In this document: positions 34,701-41,193 of the stretch, piece by piece
Layout of the letters: each line of letters begins with the position of its first letter
Position numbering within the stretch: position 1 is the first letter of the stretch
IMG/VR virus record: IMGVR_UViG_3300043419_000665
Span: 1-64,000 of that record
Length of the DNA: 64,000 bases
Reading direction: 5' to 3' (one strand)
Origin: a virus
The notes under the pieces: model-generated
The model's input: the letters and a program-made list of their open reading frames with translations, nothing else
What the model was told of the DNA's origin: nothing
The model's database searches: none
Program-made: the position numbers and the translations under genes

Positions 34701-37672
34701 CCCTTTACACCAAGCAAGTTAACAACTGCTTGCTCCTCCATGCTTGGCATTGCTTTTGAGAAATCTCTAAAACCAGATGCTCTATCAAACACTCCAGCCG
34801 TTCCAACATCTGCTAACACATTTCCAGACAAATTTGGTTGCTGTAAATCTTTGTCTCCTCTTAATGTTGAAGCAACTAACTGCTTAACCATATCAGACTT
34901 GCTAAACTTGCCATCCATTGCTGCTATTCTTGGATCATACGGTGATTCAATTACTATAAACTTTCTTTGACCTGATGGATCTGTTGGGTCAATCATTGTT
35001 CTAATACTTTGTTTTGGTGCAACTAGACCATGAACCTGTCTTGCAATTTCAGTAGCACGAACTTCTGCTAACGCAGTCTTTTCATCTATTGTTGGTTTTA
35101 CTACAACAATCTTTCCATTAGGCTTTCTGTATATACCGCCAACTCCTTGAACAGGGAAACTTCTTCCAGAAAATGGCTGAAGCAGTGTCCCAAAGTTTGA
35201 TGGAGGCAAAGTTCCAAATCTTCCGACACTTACTTGATCACTAATTTTTTCTACTATCTGCCTTGACTGAGATGTTTTATCGCTTGACTTTGGCATTCCA
35301 ACAAATACTGGACCAGTTGGAACTTCTGGATGAGGCTCGTTATATCCTTGTCTTGCATCATCTCTTCTTCTATACTTTGCTTGCTGTGCTTTTCTAACTG
35401 CTGCTGGTCCATCAGATAGTGGTATTCCTCTACCTGGTCCACCAGGAAGTCTTCCAGCCATAAAACCTGGAACCTTATCCTGGAACATGGCACTAATAAG
35501 TCCTCTATATTTGTTTGTTGTATCTGTAGGAATAACTGCTTCTCCTGGAGAAAGCATTGCTGGAACAACATCTCCTGCACCCTTTGGACCTGGAACACTC
35601 AGGATTCCCTCTGCATACTTTTTAACTGGTGGCAACTTGCTTACTGCACGTCGTGCACCTGGTACTCCACCTGCAAACAATGAAGGATTCTGTGCAGCCA
35701 TAGTTCTCATTTGTGTGCTAAGAGCATGATAGGATGCAGCAAGATTATTTACGGAAACCTTTTCAACATTAAATACTTCGATCAATCTTGTATGTGTTTG
35801 GTGTAACTGTTGAGAGGCAGCAGCAGATTCTATCTGCTCTTGAGTCATGTAGTTAAATCCTGCACCCATTACAGATGTCTGTCCATTTAACTTTGCTATT
35901 CCTCCACGCAGCATTGCAAAGAATTTAATAACATTTGCTACGCCGTTTGCAAGTAAACCAAATGTCATAAGAAGTACTGGTCCAAGACCTGCAACAACTC
36001 CAACTATGACAGCAACTACCTTTTTAGTTTGATCGCTTAATCCATTAAACTTTTCAAATATGTTACCAAAAAACTTAACAACTGGAGTTAGTGCTTCAAG
36101 AAACGCTTTACCTAATGGCATGATCTCTTGCTTGAACTGTTCTATTGCTGCCTGAAACTTAACCCCTACTGAGTCTTCAATCTTCTTCATTTCTCGCTCA
36201 GACAAGACTGCTAATTCTTCTATAGTAGATCCTGCTAAGTCAAGTGCTCTTGATGCCTGAGTTCCATCTTTTGCAACATTTTGGAACAAGGTAGAAAGAC
36301 GAGCAAACTGGAACTTTCCAAACATTTGCTCAATTGCTCTTGCACGATTAAGTGGATCGAGTGTATCAAGTGCTTGAGCAAATCCAATAACTGTTGCCTT
36401 GATATCTCCCTGGTTTGCTTCTACAATTCCTTTAACATTGATACCAAGATCTGCAAGGAATCCTGCTGCCTTCTTGGATGGGTTAATTAGGGATGCTAGA
36501 CCAGACTTTAATGCGTTAGCACCTTCAGATGCGTTGATTCCACCTTCTTTCATTGCAGTCATAAAGAATGCAAGGTCTTCAACGTTTCCGCCAAGTTGTT
36601 TAATTACTGGTGCTGCTTTTGGAATAGCGATTGTTAAATCTTCAATTGAAAGAACGGTCTGGTTTTCTACTGCGTTAAGGAAGTCAATCTTTTTTGCAAG
36701 TTCTTCGCTAGACAAACCAAAAGCATTTTGTAAAGACATAGTTGTTTCAAGTGCTTGCTGTTGTTCTACTTGTCCAAGCACTGCTAGTTTAGTTGCAGTT
36801 TCAACCTGAGTATTTAATGCTGCTCCTGCAAAACCTGCTGCTGCTGCTGTTCCAGCCATCTCCATTGTTTTTGTAACAGAGACTCCGTACTTTGTATATT
36901 CAGTTGCTAACTTTCTAATGTTTTCAACTGCAGCATTTACTTCTGCATCATTTGTAACTGCTGTTCCATACACACGCTTAAACTTAACAATCTCTGTTTC
37001 AAGTTCTCTAAATGCTTTTGCAGCAGATGCACCAAATAAAGCAAGTGGCATTGTAAGACCAACCATCAACTGGCGACCTGCCCACTGAGTATTCTTACCG
37101 AAGTTCAGGAGTTGTGTTGATCCCTGCTTTAGTAATTGATTTAAGAACTGCTGTCTTTGTGCAGCATACTGAATTCTTGCTCCAAGTTCAGTAAATCTTC
37201 CACTAGCCATCTGAAGATTTTTTGGCATAATGCGAATAGCATCCATAAAGCCAGCATTGGCTTTGTTCATCTGGATGTATTGTGCTTGTAAAGCCTTTAC
37301 TCTGTCTCGTCTTGCACGGTTGATAATTTCTCGCTCTTGTGCAAAAGCCCTGCCCATAACACGAGTGTTGGCAGTTGCTGCTGCCATTGTGTATCTGTAG
37401 TATTCACGAAGCGAAAGTTTATTTTTTTCTAAAGCAGATGTAAATGCTAGTGTACTTCCTGCAACCTTAACTTGGCTTGCAGAGAACTTTCCTGTTGCTC
37501 CAAGAGACTGAAGCAGTTGTGCGTTTAAACCTTTTTGTGCATTTGCAGCAGCCAGGTTGCCCTCAGCAAGTGATTGATGAAACTTACTGAGGCCTGCCTG
37601 AAGTTGTCGAAGTTGTGCAAGGGCGGCAGCCGTATTAAAATTAATATTTATATTAGAGTTTACATCTGCCAA
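25799..37672 (-). CDS. Tape measure protein, 3957 aa, with embedded enzyme-like domains
   Basis: This is one of the longest phage proteins in its class. The start is a TTG at 37672 after AAGGGGG; the nearby ATG is out of frame. The order is: N-terminal helical region; TP901-type tape-measure core (about 230-480); a hydrophobic stretch (about 550-580); PAMLSPGEAVIP motif (about 695); kinase-like insert (about 835-1010); Lys/Arg-rich helical linkers (about 1200-1650); Gly/Ala/Met-rich hydrophobic region (about 1670-1740); long helices with a strong coiled coil (about 2650-2800); TDTVPAMLTPGEFV (about 3120); ADP-ribosyltransferase-like insert (about 3520-3680); and a second TDTVPAMLTPGEFV (about 3880). 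It sets tail length and probably crosses the membrane with DNA. Two chaperone genes lie just upstream. Confidence 0.95.
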   Translation of the reverse strand: MADVNSNININFNTAAALAQLRQLQAGLSKFHQSLAEGNLAAANAQKGLNAQLLQSLGATGKFSASQVKVAGSTLAFTSALEKNKLSLREYYRYTMAAATANTRVMGRAFAQEREIINRARRDRVKALQAQYIQMNKANAGFMDAIRIMPKNLQMASGRFTELGARIQYAAQRQQFLNQLLKQGSTQLLNFGKNTQWAGRQLMVGLTMPLALFGASAAKAFRELETEIVKFKRVYGTAVTNDAEVNAAVENIRKLATEYTKYGVSVTKTMEMAGTAAAAGFAGAALNTQVETATKLAVLGQVEQQQALETTMSLQNAFGLSSEELAKKIDFLNAVENQTVLSIEDLTIAIPKAAPVIKQLGGNVEDLAFFMTAMKEGGINASEGANALKSGLASLINPSKKAAGFLADLGINVKGIVEANQGDIKATVIGFAQALDTLDPLNRARAIEQMFGKFQFARLSTLFQNVAKDGTQASRALDLAGSTIEELAVLSEREMKKIEDSVGVKFQAAIEQFKQEIMPLGKAFLEALTPVVKFFGNIFEKFNGLSDQTKKVVAVIVGVVAGLGPVLLMTFGLLANGVANVIKFFAMLRGGIAKLNGQTSVMGAGFNYMTQEQIESAAASQQLHQTHTRLIEVFNVEKVSVNNLAASYHALSTQMRTMAAQNPSLFAGGVPGARRAVSKLPPVKKYAEGILSVPGPKGAGDVVPAMLSPGEAVIPTDTTNKYRGLISAMFQDKVPGFMAGRLPGGPGRGIPLSDGPAAVRKAQQAKYRRRDDARQGYNEPHPEVPTGPVFVGMPKSSDKTSQSRQIVEKISDQVSVGRFGTLPPSNFGTLLQPFSGRSFPVQGVGGIYRKPNGKIVVVKPTIDEKTALAEVRATEIARQVHGLVAPKQSIRTMIDPTDPSGQRKFIVIESPYDPRIAAMDGKFSKSDMVKQLVASTLRGDKDLQQPNLSGNVLADVGTAGVFDRASGFRDFSKAMPSMEEQAVVNLLGVKGGAKKFFAQETSGVAASMTPKQYDDAIKGEINSSIPKLERLIKSWSGDLNPEEQVVYNNMLERLKAGAKVHWDELHPVHARASEGVKKLALGDFEKFKNIPESQRQISTLRKGLAAQAARDFKQLPEEQQRRVLDAIAKQKMNARTPAVIGPQTLEDYLSQSNMLKFVDEELIYKDGLYHDKKTLDAGRVYGRTYEEVMQKVFYQMGVRQKDGEFVSDKKINAASRLRNAVSPVGKESGSWRGNVPRDSELYQVLDAEEKAFTEQNKIAGKNDPLKPVREKLVALGYKPKEIDTALRTELSHISKTGKPGKGPAKWLTGSAMFDLGILNKFMNASVRHGKILDWSAKNGHPFIPKNQIGIYTEAAEFMSKGGHPTNEREARLVQKAAELDVLAQQYKDSEAKAGRKPKRFPKLGPAKTAKGVLAVLDDRFGTKYYSSPQPEFNLKSGSDKTLPVLVNPDGSETKMTIDPKTKRVIRTEKLTDSNTTAAKAGAVPSSGSRKDSRGTSLTPNQTVVTRRQFANFRRGFASVPGFSMPGMATGDPRFDSQADRPMPNPTVRQGRVAADLRAKGYSQDEIDKVLRKVAKDEAKLAKGKSESVTQQVRNQKLDDADRRRQTNEARARFRKQQHLSNLNYNQARYYQEALDEDERRKLNNLKQSQKQDAQARKNKIKEKRDYRAQKVGVASGGLAMGLGMAGSAMMMSGNTSGGMAMLGASTVAGMAPMLAGMGPTGWVTTAIVAAGAGLFLLNKHFENSAKKQAQYVDSISATTNKMDEIGKITDKVGASRAMDEVRKKGSFGSYNDVERAGTGFGDTFLRSEIGKKMVDGFVKEMSKSGSQAAAKDFALQLSTYVSDGVLDAAQAADIADQIGVQLGSRKYTADIVGNLREVIGVNGEDLANNPLKVRMQIVQETNKRSDRVIDAMNKNYSPMSMDGGRTEAAQLAALSVNNISVAKAQADATEFQYRKQIQLLEKELESTSNAEKLLKIKEKIAGLEEKMADDMVVANNAVVVQMDREKKRFKDNIQNVDSFKSNKKETAYFSSLKSKVKDTYKGTGFETSVGTTLEKLAKLSDKTLKLGDGNATKGGFKTQMAAQDFEVDMSLLLANKVLNPDQMDTFLLMFEGKLPELSQTLKVGMQRQGAGPTIEILEYFSAFKDGDAAATISTKIINSDKKTFNEIGETLAVLRVLDGHEINMEAFLSMKDSDGKPIGYDMLVKLSQDLKTIDGMPKKIDKAIILDYFVNGKGKGMKGMTESNLEVLFSKWKDFDKLPDFAQKEAVSKFKTIMETVFADEASRLAFYSKYAQKATGGDTTATGHLTSLMYNAKNADETLVDRVAASTKTYIGENGEVVVNSSGNADSGGGSGAGNDPLAFLAPLAMALKNVRDNAFNALTPVKSLLELLKDNKTKKNAFTLFDGIQHRLLKLGVGQELRDAVASMSAEDFAKVAALPKDKAMFTFEKGKPRSKDSISGLGPLGEATDKAIKAKDLGNFDIANATIIKDIENQTKAYAILVGSGLSAAKALEVVADTGQAAAIAAGAIDTSSPAWQTYINNIKTANTELERQAVLNKAIKANEEFGLYAKMPELVSKMKELGYSTDQIDAVLGDPELAKFLVEDLKDGKLEAKEIAETLNNIEARKIIDIQILLNKGALKEASDKGREVVDELFAAQEALIRTGPEAMQLKGNQRQIRDLEGQIAPFQRRIAELNDEIEDGQRVIEESYTRPIEDLNEEINDLNRDLEMNPFFGDRAIKKIQDENTMLSNDLEIINHAADEVNKRYDEQAEALSKVQEINQNILDQQKQQLGLADALTQGDISAAAQAAQDMRATSASQFASGQSDALEQARKNALGSLVGPQSGLTQDQISEKQFQNAQAIYRMETDPRRLEILKQIQDKQDEIYKKEELREAALRKIRDLEDKIWNIEENSIEPLQERIDALNYTNKLLQDSIDKQIEGLRVLGKTRDEWDRINAMLDMDAATKRALAQSADLAALLSAAETLNMTWADILAKMAQYANGIPGAVQNAMNQIGGVGAEAYVAPQETQATISEAEKFDNTVQALDAAIAAYESAVASGNMYRVRNAGIALAAIQSAYDATLPEVDPNAKPGGGLTGKYGMLYQADGGFIPKGTDTVPAMLTPGEFVVRKSAVDQYGQDFLNDINVQRFSTGGTVGAPHGLGMSSMGSRSTNTQDERATSLFDKKIWEKTANFFSLPSIAKTALDIAKYGGIPQMFAAKAMGAETKSSLKDNLNAALAVAPVPGLKAVKPAINKLGSIIPKTIKESLGKNGIDIFNKILNKANAVTTTKPNTSLVEEKLTTNTNTVSSKESNMDDWGSWDSDNWVMPKQPWDTRLGMKIQGMNPIRNKIANAVYSPRRFFENLSPKISQAWRLGEKEPTINNSFLSTKLGSLVAAKVAPTVADLGKALNPKRLIDTPLDERSYLQRSMVSGENGKKTASYGNAFKNIASDITSPITSRFNKVKDSATNFLIGKYEKTNFGRNMSLSRQIADVGGDNADELVKHYKTQAILDSIPGGLGALIQMKRGIHRHGKLIEDLPSPLERFLASKFDGAKTPMNAYGPGLYSATSPATSKQFFNTFGDNQYGIDLTPKAMFKVLTSKGFIDPPKMAKYKENYIKTTGTQPRDMGNINADTTDPFMQSLMRDGYIGYRHGDAYTNWGVGNIPGMRLKFKDGPDLKAVVKDGKTVFVPRTDIPKIVEPNLNNTQKIGTNKSLIAKASALAAAITGLSLFKTSEARADEYFPPKPKSAYDSDNKPTGSPTSRYWGELERLHQQSPLGFDTKGKPIFNDAGKDPWGGTEIPGLPFNGKVANFSDYFHQLAEQPKKSISNPMDVDKSLRPLVGSGASMGGSGNGFYGLQMFSKGGLVPKYFAEGGYASGTDTVPAMLTPGEFVMSRYAVQSHGADTMRAINSGQSAGDSVYNYSISVNVKSDANPDEIARVVMTQIKGIDSQKLRGNRL
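26640..27115 (-). other. ADP-ribosyltransferase-like segment inside the tape measure protein
   Basis: Residues about 3520-3680 of the tape measure protein contain GIHRHGKLI, then NAYGPGLYSATSPATSKQFF, then QYGIDLTPKAMFKVL and, later, GYIGYRHGD and NWGVGNIPGMRLKF. The order His-Gly, Tyr-Gly-x-Gly-x-Tyr, a strand ending in Leu, then a Gly-Tyr-x-Gly strand and a final hydrophobic strand is that of the ART-like domains of phage polyvalent proteins. No clear catalytic Glu is seen, so activity is uncertain. Confidence 0.45.
34640..35175 (-). other. HipA/PI3K-like kinase segment inside the tape measure protein
   Basis: Residues about 835-1010 read GVGGIYRKPNGKIVVVKP (Gly loop plus ATP-binding Lys), ALAEVRATEIARQVHGL (helix C-type Glu), KFIVIESPY (hinge), RGDKDLQQPNLSGNVL (catalytic Asp and metal Asn) and VFDRASGFRDF (second metal Asp). 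The order and spacing match the HipA and PI3/4-kinase-like fold found in bacteria and phages. Activity is not proven. Confidence 0.5.
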
Positions 37673-37691
37673 TTCTCATGCACCCCCTTAT

Positions 37692-38018
37692 TTATTTGTT
37701 TAGCGAATTAAGCAATGCTCCTGCATCGGAGTTTTGAAGTCCTGATGCTACATCGATAATTTGATAAACAGTTGGAAGGTCTAGAAGATCCTCTAGCGCT
37801 TCTCTGTCTTCTGCCAATTCTGGCTTGAATTGCTTTAGTGCGATTTGTGCACAATCAATAAGGATATCCATTGACTTATCATTATCATCTGATGACTCTG
37901 CTAATAGAGAAAACTTAGCCATGAATGGTCTAAGCAATGATAACTTAAGTGGTCTTGCTACAATCTCTGTACCGTCGATTAGTGTGATACTTTTGCTGTT
38001 TAAAGGCTTGTCAGCCAT
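37692..38018 (-). CDS. Tail assembly chaperone, short paralogue
   Basis: The protein has 108 residues: SITLIDGTEIVARPLKLSLL, an acidic helical core, and LDLPTVYQIIDVASGL. It is clearly related to the N-terminal 90 residues of the next gene (IELFDGTELYITPLKIKYLK, DMPTIYKLLDYSAGI). Position just before the tape measure gene and small acidic character fit a gpG-type chaperone that coats the tape measure during assembly. The ATG follows AAGGAGG. No frameshift extension is possible, since the tape measure starts 20 bases on. Confidence 0.75.
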   Translation of the reverse strand: MADKPLNSKSITLIDGTEIVARPLKLSLLRPFMAKFSLLAESSDDNDKSMDILIDCAQIALKQFKPELAEDREALEDLLDLPTVYQIIDVASGLQNSDAGALLNSLNK

Positions 38019-38047
38019 AGTGTTCCTCCTTGTAGGTTAACAATTAA

Positions 38048-38752
38048 TTATACCATGCTGGAGGGTGTAGATTCGTCTAATTTTTCGTAGGTTAATCCCA
38101 TGCCAATTCCAAAACCAGCCTTTTGTGCATTATATCCCTGAAGTGCAACAATATCTTTAGAATCAGATGCTTGTCCACCACTGAATACTCTGGCTTTCAT
38201 TTCTTCCCAGGCATTTTGTTTTCCACTGGCTTCGTCTAAGTTAACACCTTGCATAGCAGCAAGAAACTTCTTTTGAGAATAATCAAGATCTCTCTTAGTC
38301 TTAAGTGTTGCCATTATCTCTGGCATTGACATAGATGATTCTAACTCATCGTAGTCTTTCCAAATCCCCAGCAAAAATACCTCTGCTTCTATCTCTGCTA
38401 AATCTAAGTCATCCCAAGTAGAGCCACTTTCAGTTGCTTGCTCTTTTACTGGCTCTTCTGATTTTTCGTTTATTTTTATTCCTGCTGAATAATCTAATAG
38501 TTTATATATTGTTGGCATGTCAATATTATCCTCAAGTTGCTCTTGAGTCTTTATGCTTGGATAATATTGTCTCATTGTGATTGTTGCACATCTACATAAA
38601 GAGTCAATTGCCTCTGTATCATTTCTTGCTTCTTTAACACTTTCAAACTCACGTAAAAATAACTTTAAGTATTTTATCTTTAATGGCGTTATATACAACT
38701 CTGTTCCATCAAAGAGTTCGATGGTGGAGGTTTTGTATATTTCTGTAGGCAT
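38048..38752 (-). CDS. Tail assembly chaperone, long paralogue
   Basis: From the ATG at 38752 the protein has 234 residues; a frame ten codons longer carries a promoter -10 and is unlikely to be coding. Residues 1-90 are paralogous to the short chaperone. Residues about 110-234 add a second helical domain (LDLAEIEAEVFLLGIWKDYD, then DLDYSQKKFLAAMQGVNL), like the T part of lambda gpGT. In most phages that long form comes from a programmed frameshift; here it is one continuous frame. It would help load the tape measure into the tail tube. Confidence 0.75.
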   Translation of the reverse strand: MPTEIYKTSTIELFDGTELYITPLKIKYLKLFLREFESVKEARNDTEAIDSLCRCATITMRQYYPSIKTQEQLEDNIDMPTIYKLLDYSAGIKINEKSEEPVKEQATESGSTWDDLDLAEIEAEVFLLGIWKDYDELESSMSMPEIMATLKTKRDLDYSQKKFLAAMQGVNLDEASGKQNAWEEMKARVFSGGQASDSKDIVALQGYNAQKAGFGIGMGLTYEKLDESTPSSMV

Positions 38753-38758
38753 TGTATA

Positions 38759-38767
38759 AGTATACCA
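38759..38767 (-). promoter_or_regulatory. Extended -10 promoter TGGTATACT, leaderless candidate
   Basis: The minus strand reads TGGTATACT just after a terminator hairpin and the -10 ends 6 bases before the ATG at 38752. It probably starts a message for both chaperones and the tape measure gene. Confidence 0.6.
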
Positions 38768-38774
38768 AACAGAA

Positions 38775-38800
38775 AGGCCCAACCCCGAAGGATTGAGCCT
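38775..38800 (-). terminator. Terminator with UUCG loop after the major tail protein gene
   Basis: On the minus strand AGGCTCAATCC pairs over eleven bases (two G-U) with GGGTTGGGCCT around a TTCG tetraloop, followed by TTTCTGTTT. It lies 18 bases after the major tail protein stop and would isolate that abundant message. Confidence 0.85.
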
Positions 38801-38818
38801 CTCGTATATTAAGTTATA

Positions 38819-39442
38819 TTATGCTGCTGGGATAGTGCGGTCTACGATCTTACCGTATGATGCATTATCATTTGGAAGAAGACGGAATGATACTTCGAAC
38901 ATTGTCGCTTCGTCTCTCTTTGCAGATACTGTTACGCTCTCGATTGAGAGTGCACGGTATGCTACGTAAACTCTTTCGAGTTCGTCTCCAATTGCACAAT
39001 CTCCAGTTCCTGGACCAACTGCAACCAAACCACGTTCGACTGGGCATTCGCCGATGTCTCCTGCTGAAAGATTAAGTGTTGGGTTTCCTGATACTGTTGC
39101 TAGATCTGCATCCTTGCCTGCTAGTGCAAACAATAGGTTCTCTAGTGTTGATTCTGCGAATGTAGTATTTAGGTTTACCTGCATGCCTTGCTTGAACAAC
39201 TTAGCAACGTCAAGTACCTGGTCTACTGCTACTTCACCGAAATCTGGCTGGAATTGAATTTCCAAACCATTCATTGTGTAACCAACATTGCGGAAGTCTG
39301 CATCATTAGAAAGTGTCTCTCTGTATGATGTTCCTGCCACATATGCTGGAAGTGCGTTATCTGTTAGTACGCCATCTTCATGTGTGAAGAGGGCTGCTGC
39401 TCCAACAATAATATTGTTGCTGCTACCACGTGTATATGCCAT
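38819..39442 (-). CDS. Major tail tube protein
   Basis: The protein has 207 residues, a normal tube-protein length, and lies between tail terminator and tail chaperones. It starts AYTRGSSNNIIVGAAALFTH and includes PDFGEVAVDQVLDVAKLFKQG, a typical tube-fold helix, and beta strands near the end (TMFEVSFRLLPND). The start follows AGAGGTGA. It has its own promoter with a long leader and its own terminator, as expected for a highly expressed structural gene. Confidence 0.78.
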   Translation of the reverse strand: MAYTRGSSNNIIVGAAALFTHEDGVLTDNALPAYVAGTSYRETLSNDADFRNVGYTMNGLEIQFQPDFGEVAVDQVLDVAKLFKQGMQVNLNTTFAESTLENLLFALAGKDADLATVSGNPTLNLSAGDIGECPVERGLVAVGPGTGDCAIGDELERVYVAYRALSIESVTVSAKRDEATMFEVSFRLLPNDNASYGKIVDRTIPAA

Positions 39443-39496
39443 TTATTTCACCTCTTTATTTTCTTATGGATTAAAGGGGCTTGTTTCCTCATATTA

Positions 39497-39525
39497 AGTA
39501 TAACATGCCTTTTTATGGGTTTACA
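39497..39525 (-). promoter_or_regulatory. Promoter of the major tail protein gene
   Basis: The minus strand has TTGTAA, an 18-base spacer and TATACT with TGT before it (extended -10). The leader is roughly 48 nt and carries AGAGGTGA before the start codon. Confidence 0.6.
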
Positions 39526-40073
39526 ATTGAGTTTTCTTGGTGGTACTCGAAGTCTATAATTATCTTGTTTCCGCCATATGTTCTGGCTGTTCCGAAATCT
39601 ATTATATCTCTGACTTCTTCTAATTGATATACCCTAAACTTATGGAAAAAGAATTTACAATCCATTCCATCTATTGGTCCTTTGGCCTTGGCCCATTTGT
39701 TAATCTCTTCTGCGGTCTCATCTTCACGATCCATTAGTCTTAGTACTGCCTCCTGTACCCTAACCATTTGCTCAGTAACTTCTGACTCTGTTGCATAAAA
39801 ATAGTATAACAACTGCTCTTGCTTTATGTGTGGGAAAGGTGATCGACGCATTCGCACTAATCTATCCCAGGTGGCCATAATTCCTTTATATGGATATATG
39901 TTGTTTTCTACTGTTATCCAAGATTCTGTTAATTCGTCAATAGATGCTGGTCTTGATGGGAAAAAAGGAACACCTATACCAACATCAAGTGTTTCATCTG
40001 CTGCCATCTTTTCTTGTAAATATTTGTTGATCCAGAGTGTTGGTGTATTAAAAGTTGAACTTGATTCTGCCAT
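39513..40073 (-). CDS. Probable tail terminator protein
   Basis: The protein has 186 residues. It starts with a segment naming a small helical domain (TLWINKYLQEKMAADETL), followed by a beta-alpha core (YYFYATESEVTEQMVRVQEAVLRLMD) and the end KIIIDFEYHQE. The fold type and place, between neck proteins and major tail protein, match tail completion proteins of the gpU type. It would stop tube growth and join tail to head. Confidence 0.6.
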   Translation of the reverse strand: MAESSSTFNTPTLWINKYLQEKMAADETLDVGIGVPFFPSRPASIDELTESWITVENNIYPYKGIMATWDRLVRMRRSPFPHIKQEQLLYYFYATESEVTEQMVRVQEAVLRLMDREDETAEEINKWAKAKGPIDGMDCKFFFHKFRVYQLEEVRDIIDFGTARTYGGNKIIIDFEYHQENSIVNP

Positions 40074-40750
40074 TATGCAATCCTCCCTGCATTAGCCACC
40101 CATTGGTATCCAGTCTTTAATCCTAAAGACCTACCGCCTCTTTTTGCTGCTGATAAATTTTTCTTATAAAACTCTGGATACTTAAAGTACTGAAGAAGCC
40201 CACTTGCGTTTAAGAATGATTGTCTAAAGTATACACCAAAAAAGTTATTAAGAACATTTTCAAACTGTCCCTGTGTTTGTCCACCAGGATTGTCAACAAC
40301 AACATCTCTTGAAGTATAAACCTCTTCGCCATTAATTTCAAAACGTAGAGCGTTTGCTCTTACAGGCTTAATAGTGACCGCAACACCTTCTTCCATAATC
40401 TTTGCTTTATTATAGAAAGGAACATTTGAGCCATTTTTAATTGAAGTTGACTGCTTTAAAGACGATGTAAATGTTATGCCAATCTTGCTAATTTTGTAAT
40501 CTAAATCAAATAGTCTTGCTTCTGGACTTCCAACTTTTTCCCACTCATAGATGTGGTGAAGTAATTCTGGAGACATTCTTGCATTTACGTCAATGAACTG
40601 TGACGCTAGTTCTGTTATCTTTGGTGCTAATGCCATATAGAATTCAGACTTACCATTCTGTATACCCTCGACAAATCCAGTCGAGTATTTCATTATGTTA
40701 TTAATTTCTTTTTCAAATTGCCTATTATCAAATACCACTTTTAACATCAT
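40073..40750 (-). CDS. Neck/tail-connecting protein (tentative)
   Basis: The protein has 225 residues. It begins LKVVFDNRQFEKEINNIMKY, a start typical of HK97 gp10-like neck proteins, and has a helical N-terminal third and beta-rich centre (VAVTIKPVRANALRFEINGE). Basic residues cluster at the end. It overlaps both neighbours by 4 or 1 bases, so the head-tail joining genes form one translational unit. The exact role is inferred from gene order. Confidence 0.55.
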   Translation of the reverse strand: MMLKVVFDNRQFEKEINNIMKYSTGFVEGIQNGKSEFYMALAPKITELASQFIDVNARMSPELLHHIYEWEKVGSPEARLFDLDYKISKIGITFTSSLKQSTSIKNGSNVPFYNKAKIMEEGVAVTIKPVRANALRFEINGEEVYTSRDVVVDNPGGQTQGQFENVLNNFFGVYFRQSFLNASGLLQYFKYPEFYKKNLSAAKRGGRSLGLKTGYQWVANAGRIA

Positions 40751-41193
40751 ACATCTACCGCCTGATTTTCGGACCTGCGAATTACCAGGTTGTAGTATTC
40801 GATTCCACCAAAAGGTCCTACAAAAGGCTCCTGTGTAGCAATCTCAAATATAGTTGACTTGCCTGATCTTGGACCAGATGTTTCCATATAAATTTCGTTG
40901 CAGTTCTTGTCACGAATGTTAGTTAAAATAATGTTTGTTATAGAATGAGGGGCATCTAAACTTGATATTCTTAGGTCTGTCTTTGCTCTTCCAATTAAAC
41001 TTGATCTTTGGGTAATATTTACATTGGGTCTTACTTCTTCGTTTCCTGCAGAACCTACTGCATTAAAATTAGCAGCAATAGTCTTATCTAAAACCCAAGT
41101 CTTTTTAACATTGCCATAGGTTCCTTGCTCAACAATTGGATAGTAAATATCCGCTTGCAATGGAAATATAAAATCTGGCTCTTCGCATATCAT
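40747..41193 (-). CDS. Head closure/neck protein (tentative)
   Basis: The protein has 148 residues with beta-rich sequence: FPLQADIYYPIVEQGTYGNV, TKTDLRISS-type strands and FGGIEYYNLVIRRSE at the end. Siphovirus head-closure proteins are small beta barrels at exactly this genomic position, after the adaptor. The start overlaps the adaptor stop. Sequence motifs alone do not prove the assignment. Confidence 0.55.
   Translation of the reverse strand: MICEEPDFIFPLQADIYYPIVEQGTYGNVKKTWVLDKTIAANFNAVGSAGNEEVRPNVNITQRSSLIGRAKTDLRISSLDAPHSITNIILTNIRDKNCNEIYMETSGPRSGKSTIFEIATQEPFVGPFGGIEYYNLVIRRSENQAVDV

Noticed and set aside
37692-38018. Programmed frameshift of the short tail chaperone
   Set aside because: The tape measure gene starts 20 bases after its stop, so there is no downstream frame to extend into.
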